DNA of 14,723 nt from JBJYKD01 sp049310025 (GTDB lineage: Bacteria > Bacillota > Thermosediminibacteria > Thermosediminibacterales > Tepidanaerobacteraceae), in the NCBI RefSeq assembly GCF_049310025.1, contig NZ_JBJYKD010000048.1, positions 1-14,723 on the forward strand, given 5' to 3'. The position numbers and the translations under genes were made by a program. The notes under the pieces are model-generated. The model was not told the DNA's origin. It worked only from the letters and a program-made list of their open reading frames with translations, and searched no databases. Positions 1 to 13,236 of this stretch are shown here, one piece after another. Numbering within the stretch: position 1 is the first letter of the stretch; every line of letters begins with the position of its first letter.

Positions 1-65
1 TCTACGTGACCTATGGTCCCTACGTTGACATGCGGTTTTGTCCTCTCGTATTTTTGCTTTGCCAT
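1..65 (-). CDS. tuf: Elongation factor Tu, N-terminal fragment cut by window edge
   Basis: This is the beginning of EF-Tu, the GTPase that carries aminoacyl-tRNA to the ribosome. Only 21 complete codons are inside the window. They read MAKQKYERTKPHVNVGTIGH and one more V, which is the typical EF-Tu N-terminus; the window ends just inside the first GTP-binding motif. The ATG at 63-65 is preceded by a strong Shine-Dalgarno site (GGAGGAGG at about 73-80). The gene starts 17 bases after fusA stops, the classic rpsL-rpsG-fusA-tuf order, so it is the last visible member of the str operon. I saw no convincing separate tuf promoter in the 3' end of fusA. Confidence 0.97.
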   Translation of the reverse strand, partial: MAKQKYERTKPHVNVGTIGHV

Positions 66-82
66 ATTTATCCTCCTCCAAA

Positions 83-2149
83 TCACTTATTGATGATGGA
101 ATCCGCTATACTCTTCGGGACTTCAGCGTAATGGGAGAACTGCATGGTGTAAGTGCCTCTTCCCTGAGTTTTTGACCTCAAATCGGTGGCGTAACCGAAC
201 ATTTCGGCCAGCGGCACGAAGCCCCTGATAACCTGGGCGCCTCCCCGGGGTTCCATGCCTTCTATGTGGCCCCGGCGGGAATTTATGTCACCGATGACGT
301 CGCCCATGTATTCTTCCGGCACCACCACTTCCACTTTCATAATGGGTTCCAGCAGCACCGGCTGGGCTTTCTTCATGCCTTCTTTAAAAGCTATGGAAGC
401 GGCTATTTTGAAGGCCATTTCCGAAGAGTCTACCTCGTGATACGACCCATCGTAGAGGGTAACCTTCACATCCACCACCGGATATCCCGCCAGCACGCCG
501 TTTTCAAGGGCTTCCCGTACTCCGGTATCCACGGCGGGGATGTATTCCTTGGGTATTACGCCGCCGACGATCTTGTTGACAAATTCGTATCCGCTACCCG
601 GCTCCCTGGGTTCGATCTCAAGCCACACATGGCCGTACTGGCCGCGGCCCCCGGACTGGCGGATGAATTTGCCTTCCGACTTGACGGCTTTCCGTATGGT
701 CTCCTTGTAAGCCACCTGGGGTTTGCCCACATTGGCTTCCACCTTAAATTCTCTGAACATCCTGTCGACTATGATCTCCAGATGCAGTTCGCCCATGCCG
801 GAGATAATTGTCTGGCCCGTTTCGGGATCGGTATGGGTTTTGAATGTCGGATCCTCTTCGGCAAGCTTCTGCAGAGCAATTCCCATCTTCTCCTGGTCGG
901 CCTTGGTCTTGGGTTCTATGGCCACCGAGATCACGGGCTCGGGGAACTGCATGGACTCCAGTACGATAGGATGTTCTTCGCTGCAAAGGGTATCGCCCGT
1001 AGTGGTATCCTTCAGACCCACCGCCGCCACTATATCGCCTGTGGCGATTTCATCGACTTCCTGACGGTGGTTGGCGTGCATATAAAGGATCCGGCCTATT
1101 CTCTCTTTTCTATTCTTGGTGGAATTATACACATATGAGCCGGACTTGAGCGTGCCGGAATATACCCTGAAATAAGTCAGTTTGCCCACATACGGGTCGC
1201 TCATAATCTTGAATGCCAGGGCCGAAAACGGTTCGTCATCGCTGGCGTGCCTTTCTATCTCCTCCCCGCTATTGGGGCTGATGCCCTTTACCGGCGGAAT
1301 GTCCAGAGGTGAAGGCAGATATGCCACTATGGCATCCAGGAGCAATTGCACGCCTTTGTTCCTGTAAGATGACCCGCAGAGCACGGGGGTGAGTTTTACG
1401 TCAATGCATCCTTTCCTGATGGCCCTCATGATTTCTTCCGGAGGTATTTCCTCGCCTTCCAGGTACTTCATCATGATCTCTTCGTCCACATCAGAAATGG
1501 CCTCCAGCATTTTTTCCCTGTATTCCGCGGCTTTGTCCCGGAGTTCCTCCGGGATATCCGTTTCCTGGATTTCCGTCCCCAGGTCGTTGGTGTAGATGTA
1601 AGCTTTTTGATGAATCAAATCCACTATCCCTTTGAAAGTATCTTCACTGCCAATGGGAATCTGGATTGGAACGGGATTGGCTCCAAGCCTTTCCTTCATC
1701 ATTTCAATGACATTGTAAAAATCCGCCCCAATGATATCCATTTTATTAACATAGGCAATTCTTGGAACGCGGTATTTGTCGGCCTGACGCCAGACCGTTT
1801 CGGATTGGGGTTCTACCCCGCCTTTAGCGCAAAACACCGCCACTGAACCGTCGAGAACCCGCAGGGACCGTTCTACCTCCACCGTAAAGTCCACGTGCCC
1901 TGGCGTATCGATAATGTTAATGCGATGATCCTTCCAATAGCACGTCGTTGCAGCCGAAGTTATGGTTATGCCCCTCTCCTGCTCCTGCTCCATCCAGTCC
2001 ATTACGGCAGAACCTTCATGGACCTCACCCATTTTATGCGTTTTGCCGGTATAAAACAGAATCCTTTCGGTGGTGGTGGTCTTACCGGCATCTATATGCG
2101 CCATTATACCTATGTTCCGTAGCCTGTCCAGTGATACTTGCCTAGGCAC
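83..2149 (-). CDS. fusA: Translation elongation factor G
   Basis: EF-G is the ribosomal translocase, a cytosolic GTPase that also helps recycle ribosomes. The protein is 688 residues, normal for bacterial EF-G. Visible GTPase motifs are G1 AHIDAGKT (17-24), the switch I region with RGITIT (59-64), G3 DTPGH (81-85) and G4 NKMD (135-138). The rest matches EF-G domains II to V, including the domain IV stretch SGGRGQYGHVWLEIEP and the C-terminal GDINSRRGHIEGMEPRGGAQ. The start codon is GTG (2147-2149); it is supported by AAAGGAG eight bases upstream and by the standard PRQVSLDRLRNIGI N-terminus. It lies 52 bases after rpsG and 17 before tuf. The wording (for example CAKGGVEPQSETVWRQ) fits clostridial housekeeping EF-G rather than a tetracycline-protection relative. 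Confidence 0.98.
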   Translation of the reverse strand: MPRQVSLDRLRNIGIMAHIDAGKTTTTERILFYTGKTHKMGEVHEGSAVMDWMEQEQERGITITSAATTCYWKDHRINIIDTPGHVDFTVEVERSLRVLDGSVAVFCAKGGVEPQSETVWRQADKYRVPRIAYVNKMDIIGADFYNVIEMMKERLGANPVPIQIPIGSEDTFKGIVDLIHQKAYIYTNDLGTEIQETDIPEELRDKAAEYREKMLEAISDVDEEIMMKYLEGEEIPPEEIMRAIRKGCIDVKLTPVLCGSSYRNKGVQLLLDAIVAYLPSPLDIPPVKGISPNSGEEIERHASDDEPFSALAFKIMSDPYVGKLTYFRVYSGTLKSGSYVYNSTKNRKERIGRILYMHANHRQEVDEIATGDIVAAVGLKDTTTGDTLCSEEHPIVLESMQFPEPVISVAIEPKTKADQEKMGIALQKLAEEDPTFKTHTDPETGQTIISGMGELHLEIIVDRMFREFKVEANVGKPQVAYKETIRKAVKSEGKFIRQSGGRGQYGHVWLEIEPREPGSGYEFVNKIVGGVIPKEYIPAVDTGVREALENGVLAGYPVVDVKVTLYDGSYHEVDSSEMAFKIAASIAFKEGMKKAQPVLLEPIMKVEVVVPEEYMGDVIGDINSRRGHIEGMEPRGGAQVIRGFVPLAEMFGYATDLRSKTQGRGTYTMQFSHYAEVPKSIADSIINK

Positions 2150-2201
2150 AAATTACACTCCTTTCTATCCCGCCAAGTTTCCCTGAAGTTCAGCGCCTTT
2201 T

Positions 2202-2672
2202 CTACCACCTGTAATGAGCAAATGCCTTATTGGCCTCCGCCATCTTATGAGTTTCCTCTTTCTTCTTGACGGCTCCGCCAGTGTTGTTAGCGGCATCCAT
2301 GATTTCCGCCGCCAGCTTTTCTTTCATGGTCCTTTCCCCACGGTTCCGGGCGTACTCCACCAGCCACCTTATCCCCAGGGAAAGCCTTCTCTCCTGCCTG
2401 ACTTCCATGGGTACCTGGTAGGTGGCGCCGCCCACTCGCCTGGGTCTCACTTCCAGCACCGGCATGACGTTTTTCAGCGCTTCGTGAAACACTTCCAGGG
2501 GGTCCTTGCCGGTTTTTTGTTTTACTATATCAAAAGCACCATAGCAGATCTTCTGAGCAATACCTTTCTTGCCGTCGTACATTACCTTGTTGATGAGCTT
2601 TGTAACCAGCTTATCCTTGTACAGCGGGTCCTCCGGTACATCCCTTCGGACCACATGACCGCGCCTTGGCAT
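2202..2672 (-). CDS. rpsG: 30S ribosomal protein S7
   Basis: S7 starts assembly of the 3' (head) domain of 16S rRNA and lines the E-site side of the mRNA channel. The 156-residue length is standard. Hallmarks are the N-terminal MPRRG, KLINKVMYDGKK, the VRPRRVGGATYQVPMEV stretch around residues 75-91 and the C-terminal FAHYRW. ATG at 2670-2672 follows AAAGGAGG. The gene is 19 bases after rpsL and 52 before fusA. In Escherichia coli S7 represses its own operon by binding the rpsL-rpsG junction. The 19-base junction here is much shorter, and I see no structure in it that would support the same mechanism. Confidence 0.98.
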   Translation of the reverse strand: MPRRGHVVRRDVPEDPLYKDKLVTKLINKVMYDGKKGIAQKICYGAFDIVKQKTGKDPLEVFHEALKNVMPVLEVRPRRVGGATYQVPMEVRQERRLSLGIRWLVEYARNRGERTMKEKLAAEIMDAANNTGGAVKKKEETHKMAEANKAFAHYRW

Positions 2673-2691
2673 CCTATCCCTCCTTTACCGG

Positions 2692-3066
2692 TTATTTTTT
2701 GGGCCTCTTGGCTCCATACAGGGACCTGCCCTGCTTGCGGTTGGCCACCCCTGCGGCATCCAGCGTGCCCCGAATGATGTGATATCTCACACCGGGAAGG
2801 TCCTTTACCCTGCCGCCTCTGATAAGCACCACCGAGTGCTCCTGCAGGTTGTGGCCGATGCCCGGTATATATGCGGTGACCTCGATACCGTTGGTTAGCC
2901 TTACCCTGGCAATCTTCCTCAATGCGGAGTTAGGCTTTTTGGGAGTGGTGGTCTTGACAACAGTGCAGACACCCCTTTTCTGAGGAGAACCCTTCAAAGC
3001 GGGAGCGGTGGATTTGTACACCACTTTCTGCCTTCCCTTTCTCACCAGTTGATTTATAGTCGGCAT
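2692..3066 (-). CDS. rpsL: 30S ribosomal protein S12
   Basis: S12 sits in the decoding centre and monitors codon-anticodon pairing. The protein is 124 residues, the short form without the internal insertion of some Gram-positives. It shows TTTPKKPNSALRK (39-51), PGIGHNLQEHSVVLIRGG and RVKDLPGVRYH (86-96). Lysines at 43 and 88 are the streptomycin-sensitive residues, and Asp89 is the site methylthiolated by RimO where that enzyme is present. ATG at 3064-3066 follows a very strong AAGGAGGTG. The leader upstream contains an intrinsic terminator hairpin (3091-3121) between rplGB and rpsL, so S12 and the genes after it are probably set by readthrough. Confidence 0.98.
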   Translation of the reverse strand: MPTINQLVRKGRQKVVYKSTAPALKGSPQKRGVCTVVKTTTPKKPNSALRKIARVRLTNGIEVTAYIPGIGHNLQEHSVVLIRGGRVKDLPGVRYHIIRGTLDAAGVANRKQGRSLYGAKRPKK

Positions 3067-3090
3067 TTTTACACCTCCTTCCGGTAAACT

Positions 3091-3121
3091 AAAAAAAGAT
3101 GCCCTTTATAGGGGCATCTTT
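3091..3121 (-). terminator. Intrinsic terminator or attenuator between rplGB and rpsL
   Basis: On the minus strand the sequence forms a perfect 10-bp stem (AAAGATGCCC with GGGCATCTTT; arms 3112-3121 and 3095-3104) around a 7-base loop. It runs straight into T residues: seven in a row, three of them in the stem. There is no T run on the other side of the hairpin, so it is oriented against minus-strand transcription. It begins 10 bases past the rplGB stop and ends 25 bases before the rpsL start. With no room for a promoter between it and rpsL, it is most likely a partial terminator that lowers rpsL-rpsG-fusA-tuf relative to rplGB, or a regulated attenuator. Its strength is inferred, not measured. 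Confidence 0.85.
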
Positions 3122-3131
3122 AAAGGCGGTA

Positions 3132-3380
3132 TTATTGATTTAAGATCGCAGCCGATGCTGCCCCTACTTCAATCCCACAGGCATCCCCCAACTCCTTCAT
3201 GGTGGCCACAGGAACTACCTCAATGCCCTTTTGACGGCACAGTTCCTTTAATCCAGCTACTACGTGCTCTTCTGCATCCTGCGCTATGAAAACCACCGAA
3301 ACTCTATCCTTTTCCAGAGCCTTCATGGTCTGTTTCGTCCCTATGGTCTTTTTGGGGGCCTCTTTTAATTTTTGAAGCAT
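3132..3380 (-). CDS. rplGB: L7Ae-family K-turn RNA-binding protein (YbxF-like)
   Basis: This small (82 residues) protein belongs to the L7Ae/L30e family. Its Bacillus counterpart YbxF binds kink-turn RNA motifs. The family signature GTKQTMKALEK (14-24) holds the K-turn recognition loop. The rest alternates helices and strands as expected (VSVVFIAQDAE, the helix EEHVVAGLKELCRQKG, then IEVVPVATMKELGDACGIEVGAASAAI). The position between rpoC and rpsL is the standard Firmicutes location. ATG at 3378-3380 follows GGGAGGG. A promoter overlapping the rpoC end would make this the first gene of the str transcript, and a terminator hairpin follows it closely. Its biological role is less settled than its RNA-binding fold. 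The stem at 3091-3121 is not an obvious K-turn. Confidence 0.93.
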   Translation of the reverse strand: MLQKLKEAPKKTIGTKQTMKALEKDRVSVVFIAQDAEEHVVAGLKELCRQKGIEVVPVATMKELGDACGIEVGAASAAILNQ

Positions 3381-3443
3381 TTTCTCGCCCTCCCGCCAAA
3401 TGCAATTAAAGAGAGCTTAAACACGCACTTATATATTTTATCA

Positions 3444-7007
<3,564 letters not shown>

Positions 7008-7041
7008 GGGGTTTTCTCTCCCTTCTTAAATAATGGGGGAC

Positions 7042-10701
<3,660 letters not shown>

Positions 10702-10706
10702 CGTTT

Positions 10707-10714
10707 CCCTCACC
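10707..10714 (-). promoter_or_regulatory. Ribosome binding site that decides the rpoB start
   Basis: GGTGAGGG ends five bases before the ATG at 10701 and overlaps the alternative GTG at 10711-10713. The spacing suits the ATG. The GTG could only use an AGGG that touches it, so the ATG is preferred. Confidence 0.6.
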
Positions 10715-10728
10715 CCTCATTTATAAGT

Positions 10729-10763
10729 AAAAATAGCCAAAAGCGGACAAAAAATGCTTTTGG
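10729..10763 (-). terminator. Candidate attenuator in the rpoB leader
   Basis: In the minus-strand leader, CCAAAAGC (10756-10763) pairs perfectly with GCTTTTGG (10737-10744) across an 11-base loop, followed by CTATTTTT (five T in a row at 10729-10733). An 8-bp stem with half A-T pairs and a T run offset by three bases is weaker than the rplGB-rpsL terminator. Its place, about 100 bases past the predicted start site and just before the rpoB ribosome binding site, suits an attenuator. Function is inferred. Confidence 0.5.
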
Positions 10764-10868
10764 TTTTTGACGCGGAACAATCTATTATACTATCTCCTAA
10801 ACAAGGGAAAATTATACAGAAGAGATAAAAAAAGAGCTCATGGTATGGTTTTTGCTTATAATCATGCA

Positions 10869-10920
10869 ATGTTATATAATACCATAAACCCTCATATTTG
10901 TCAACAATTTAATTAAATTT
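10869..10920 (-). promoter_or_regulatory. Strong sigma-A promoter of rpoBC with A/T-rich upstream element
   Basis: Minus-strand TTGACA (10899-10904, perfect -35), a 17-base spacer and TATTAT (10876-10881, five of six in the -10) lie 38 bases past the end of the Ppx gene. Immediately upstream of the -35 is an almost pure A/T block (10905-10920), as expected for an UP element that contacts the alpha subunits. Transcription should begin near 10869, leaving a leader of about 168 bases before the rpoB ATG. Confidence 0.85.
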
Positions 10921-10942
10921 TCAATTGAGAGGCGAGACATGC

Positions 10943-11872
10943 TCATGGCCGTTCAAATTTCACGCTCTCAAAAATAAACCCCTCCATCAAATCCCATTCG
11001 CTGACCCGGATGGCGGGGAGATTCAGCCTCTTCATTAAACGGAGTGCGATGAGGGTTCCAGCCGCAATGATATCCGCCCTCTGGGGCATAAGACCAGGTA
11101 TTTTCTTTTTTTCTTCCAGTGTCATTGAGCAGAGTCCGCCGAAAACCCGTTCCACCTCATTCAGTTGAAGGGTAAAACCGTGAACCCTGCCGGGATCGTA
11201 TATTTCAAGGCGCCGGACCATGGCCGCCAGCGTAGTAAAGGTGCCTCCCACGCCAACCGCGGGTATTTGTCCGCGGGGGACCGCTTTGCCGAAGAATTCG
11301 GCAAAATCCGACAGCAATTCCTCGACGGCCGCGCCGGCCGCCAGTATTTGCGAAGCGGCGGGCGGATCGGAAGAAAAATATATCTGTGTAAATTTCACCG
11401 CCCCCATGGGGAGGCTAACGCTTTTTACAATGCGGCTGTCCCCCAGTGTAAGCTCTGTGCTTCCGCCTCCGATATCAACCACAAGAGCCATCCCCGCAAG
11501 GCCCAGCCCGGCTCTGGCCCCGATAAAAGAAAGCTTCGCCTCCCGCTCGCCTTCGAGCAGCACCACATCAAGACCCGCATCTTTTTTGACCACATCCAGA
11601 AAATCCCGGCCGTTTTCCGCCTCCCGTACGGCACTGGTGGCAAAGGCCAGAACGCGGTCGCACCCCATGCGGGCCGCCTTATCTTTAAAAAGCGAAACCG
11701 CCGACAGGGTATCACGCATTGACGGCTCATCCAGCCGCCTTTCTTTTGCCACCCCTCTGCCCAGGCGGGTGGTGATAAGTTCCCTGTGAAGCGGCGTCAG
11801 ATTTTGACCTTTGCAGTCCGCCACCAGAAGCCTTGCGGAGTTGGAGCCAAGGTCTATCACCGCAAATCTCAT
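10943..11872 (-). CDS. Ppx/GppA-family exopolyphosphatase or (p)ppGpp phosphohydrolase
   Basis: This 309-residue protein has the ASKHA fold of the Ppx/GppA family, whose members hydrolyse inorganic polyphosphate or pppGpp. Evidence is the N-terminal phosphate loop VIDLGSNSARLL (5-16), TSAVREAENG (79-88), the putative catalytic glutamate region LEGEREAKL (106-114), the second phosphate loop VVDIGGGSTEL (131-141) and VGGTFTTLAAM (208-218). It is the short form with only the two core domains, lacking the C-terminal HD-like domains of E. coli Ppx and GppA, so the substrate cannot be chosen from sequence. ATG at 11870-11872 follows AAGGAG eight bases upstream. It lies after a terminator, with no room for its own promoter between terminator and start, and just before rpoB. 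A family member next to yabR is common in Clostridia, as far as I recall. Confidence 0.9.
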   Translation of the reverse strand: MRFAVIDLGSNSARLLVADCKGQNLTPLHRELITTRLGRGVAKERRLDEPSMRDTLSAVSLFKDKAARMGCDRVLAFATSAVREAENGRDFLDVVKKDAGLDVVLLEGEREAKLSFIGARAGLGLAGMALVVDIGGGSTELTLGDSRIVKSVSLPMGAVKFTQIYFSSDPPAASQILAAGAAVEELLSDFAEFFGKAVPRGQIPAVGVGGTFTTLAAMVRRLEIYDPGRVHGFTLQLNEVERVFGGLCSMTLEEKKKIPGLMPQRADIIAAGTLIALRLMKRLNLPAIRVSEWDLMEGFIFESVKFERP

Positions 11873-11900
11873 AATGTATTCTCCTTATATTTTATATAAT

Positions 11901-11924
11901 TAAAATCCAGGGTCGCCCCTGGAT
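11901..11924 (-). terminator. Intrinsic terminator after the S1-domain gene
   Basis: On the minus strand ATCCAGGG (11917-11924) pairs with CCCTGGAT (11905-11912) across a GCGA tetraloop of the stable GNRA class. The stem runs into TTTAATT. The stem and loop are strong but the T run is short, so leaky termination is likely. It lies 33 bases past the S1 gene stop and 32 bases before the Ppx start. Confidence 0.7.
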
Positions 11925-11957
11925 GAATTTCTCATATAACCTATTTTATGATTGCGT

Positions 11958-12353
11958 TTAAAGAGCCCTCCTCCTGCCGAAACCGCCGGACCCTCTTTTG
12001 GCCTCATGGCTTCTCTTAATATCCAAAAGCTTTTCTTCACTTTCCTTCATGAATCTGGCCAGTTTGTCCTCGAAGCTGAGGTTGTCTCTTTCCTTCGACC
12101 TTCTGTCTCTGGAATTATTTTCACCGGTCCTGCGGATGGAAAGACTGATCTTCCCGTCCTGGGAAACCCCTATCACCTTTACCTTAACCACGTCGTTCCT
12201 TTTCAAATAATCGTTGACATCCTTTACAAAACTGTCGGCCACTTCGGAAATATGAACCAGTCCCGTTACTCCGTCAGGTAATTCCACAAAGGCCCCGAAC
12301 TTTGTAATCCCAGTTATCCTGCCATCCAAAATCTGGCCCACCTCAACAGGCAT
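11958..12353 (-). CDS. yabR: S1-domain RNA-binding protein, YabR-like
   Basis: This 131-residue protein starts with one S1 (OB-fold) RNA-binding domain (about 1-75: VGQILDGRITGITKFGAFVEL, GLVHISEVAD, VKVKVIGVSQDGKISLSIR) and ends in a charged, flexible tail (76-131) with a short predicted helix and a basic GFGRRRAL end. Length and domain match Bacillus YabR, which also follows divIC. RNA binding is expected; the precise cellular role is not established by sequence. ATG at 12351-12353 has a strong AAAGGAGG, but the spacing of 12 bases is long. Unlike its neighbours it is flanked by its own near-perfect promoter and by a terminator, so it is probably made strongly and independently of the sporulation and division genes upstream. 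Confidence 0.9.
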   Translation of the reverse strand: MPVEVGQILDGRITGITKFGAFVELPDGVTGLVHISEVADSFVKDVNDYLKRNDVVKVKVIGVSQDGKISLSIRRTGENNSRDRRSKERDNLSFEDKLARFMKESEEKLLDIKRSHEAKRGSGGFGRRRAL

Positions 12354-12384
12354 ACTTAAAGAATTCCTCCTTTAGATTTCCTTC

Positions 12385-12422
12385 AATAGATTTATTATAC
12401 TGTATCTATTCATGTTCGTCAA
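12385..12422 (-). promoter_or_regulatory. Sigma-A promoter of the S1-domain gene, with dyad over the -10
   Basis: Minus-strand TTGACG (12417-12422, five of six), a 17-base spacer and a perfect TATAAT (12394-12399) lie just past the divIC stop. Start would be near 12387, giving a leader of about 34 bases. AATAGAT (12404-12410) and ATCTATT (12385-12391) form a perfect 7-bp inverted repeat with a 12-base gap centred on the -10, a possible operator. Confidence 0.85.
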
Positions 12423-12428
12423 TAAAGC

Positions 12429-12764
12429 TCATTTCGGGCGTTTTTCAGCGTTTTTATAAATGATTTCCCCCGGCTTTACAAGGCCCAGTTCGTCCCTGGC
12501 GATCCCTTCGATAAAGCTGTCTGTATGCAGCAGCTGGATCTGCCTTTTTAAATCCTCCCTCTCCTCCAGGGCGGCTTTGATTTGCTCTCGAAGTTCCACC
12601 TCCTGACGGGTAAGGCTTACCATTTTCAATTGCTGGGTTATAAGGGTGTACAGACAGTAGAACAAAAAAAATATTACCAGGAGGTGGCGTATCCTGAATT
12701 TCTTTTTCCCTGTCACCTTCATGACCTCCCAGTTCTTTTCATATATTCTTCGATAAAACTTCAA
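12429..12764 (-). CDS. divIC: Septum formation initiator DivIC/FtsB family
   Basis: DivIC/FtsB proteins are single-pass membrane components of the divisome that work with FtsL and DivIB/FtsQ at the septum. The 111-residue protein has a basic cytoplasmic N-terminus, one transmembrane helix (about 28-45, LLVIFFLFYCLYTLI), an external coiled coil (about 46-80) and the family motif SFIEGIARDELGLVKPGEIIY (83-103). The start is TTG (12762-12764), five bases after AAAGGAGG. An internal ATG at codon 15 has its GGGAGG only two bases away and is less likely. It starts 11 bases after yabQ stops, and its Shine-Dalgarno abuts the yabQ stop codon, which suggests translational coupling. See the finding on the A9 run for a possible in-frame fusion. 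Confidence 0.93.
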   Translation of the reverse strand: MKFYRRIYEKNWEVMKVTGKKKFRIRHLLVIFFLFYCLYTLITQQLKMVSLTRQEVELREQIKAALEEREDLKRQIQLLHTDSFIEGIARDELGLVKPGEIIYKNAEKRPK

Positions 12765-12775
12765 AAAATCCTCCT

Positions 12776-13213
12776 TTATTTTTTTTTAATTTTTGAATAT
12801 ATCCGTCGAGCATCATCATAAATCCTGCACGGTAATTTAAATACCTTCAACCTTCTTAAGCGGTGGTCGAAATACGAAACCTTACTCCTCTGGTTCTTTA
12901 CAAAGATATCAAACAATAAAAATCCTCTGATAACGTATCCGCTGAAAAAAGTAATGTATAAAAACAGCCCAACGGCCAGGCCAAGAAACAGGTATCCCCT
13001 AACCTGGCCGAAGTTTATTTTGAAGAGGGAGTAGAACGTGATGACGGTTATGACGCCCCAAAAACACAAATCCCCCAGAGCTGTCAAAAAGGGTCCGGGG
13101 GAAAACAAATTTCTCGCCCTCCTGTATATGTCAAAAATTAACCCTGTCAAAAAACCGAGCAGTAAGGAAACCGCCAGCAGCGCGGCCTGTTCACCTATTT
13201 CGGCAGTGCTCAT
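12776..13213 (-). CDS. yabQ: Spore cortex biosynthesis protein YabQ
   Basis: YabQ is a mother-cell membrane protein needed for spore cortex formation in Bacillus subtilis. This 145-residue protein has hydrophobic helices at about 9-28, 44-65 and 71-90, with a shorter one near 92-105. Family-typical pieces are GFLTGLIFDIYRRAR (20-34) and the GD(L)CFW stretch (47-52), and it ends in a basic cytoplasmic tail rich in Lys and Arg. ATG at 13211-13213 has only a modest AAGGGG 11 bases upstream, so initiation may be weak. It sits between yabP and divIC as in Bacillus. The gene ends in nine consecutive A before TAA, a possible slippage site (see findings). Confidence 0.9.
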   Translation of the reverse strand: MSTAEIGEQAALLAVSLLLGFLTGLIFDIYRRARNLFSPGPFLTALGDLCFWGVITVITFYSLFKINFGQVRGYLFLGLAVGLFLYITFFSGYVIRGFLLFDIFVKNQRSKVSYFDHRLRRLKVFKLPCRIYDDARRIYSKIKKK

Positions 13214-13236
13214 AATAATCAGTTCCCCTTGATCTT

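Larger units (their letters stand above)
10702..10942 (-). other. Gene-free leader region between the Ppx gene and rpoB
   Basis: This 241-base stretch is the longest gap in the window. From right to left it holds an A/T-rich block and promoter (10869-10920), a U-rich leader with two very short unproven reading frames, a terminator-like hairpin (10729-10763) and the rpoB ribosome binding site. I see no terminator directly after the Ppx gene, so some readthrough into rpoB is possible. Confidence 0.8.

Noticed and set aside
66..250. Separate tuf promoter in the 3' end of fusA
   Set aside because: I searched the minus strand and found no -35/-10 pair with acceptable spacing, although some Firmicutes have one.
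266..1138. 290-codon open frame on the plus strand
   Set aside because: It is a shadow of fusA with unusual composition rich in His and Phe and no supporting start signals.
10702..10713. GTG start four codons upstream for rpoB
   Set aside because: Its only Shine-Dalgarno-like bases touch the codon; the ATG at 10701 has proper spacing and gives the usual N-terminus. Still possible, but less likely.
10785..10820. Extra TATAAT-like strings in the rpoB leader as further promoters
   Set aside because: Neither has a -35 match at 16 to 18 bases upstream. The TTGACA-TATTAT pair upstream is far better.
10840..10885. Inverted repeat ATGGTAT and ATACCAT around the rpoB promoter start
   Set aside because: Seven-base arms 32 bases apart in A/T-rich sequence are easily produced by chance, and one arm mostly restates the -10 region.
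11165..11789. Overlapping plus-strand frames of 185 and 189 codons
   Set aside because: They are antisense shadows of the Ppx/GppA gene, without start signals or recognisable protein sequence.
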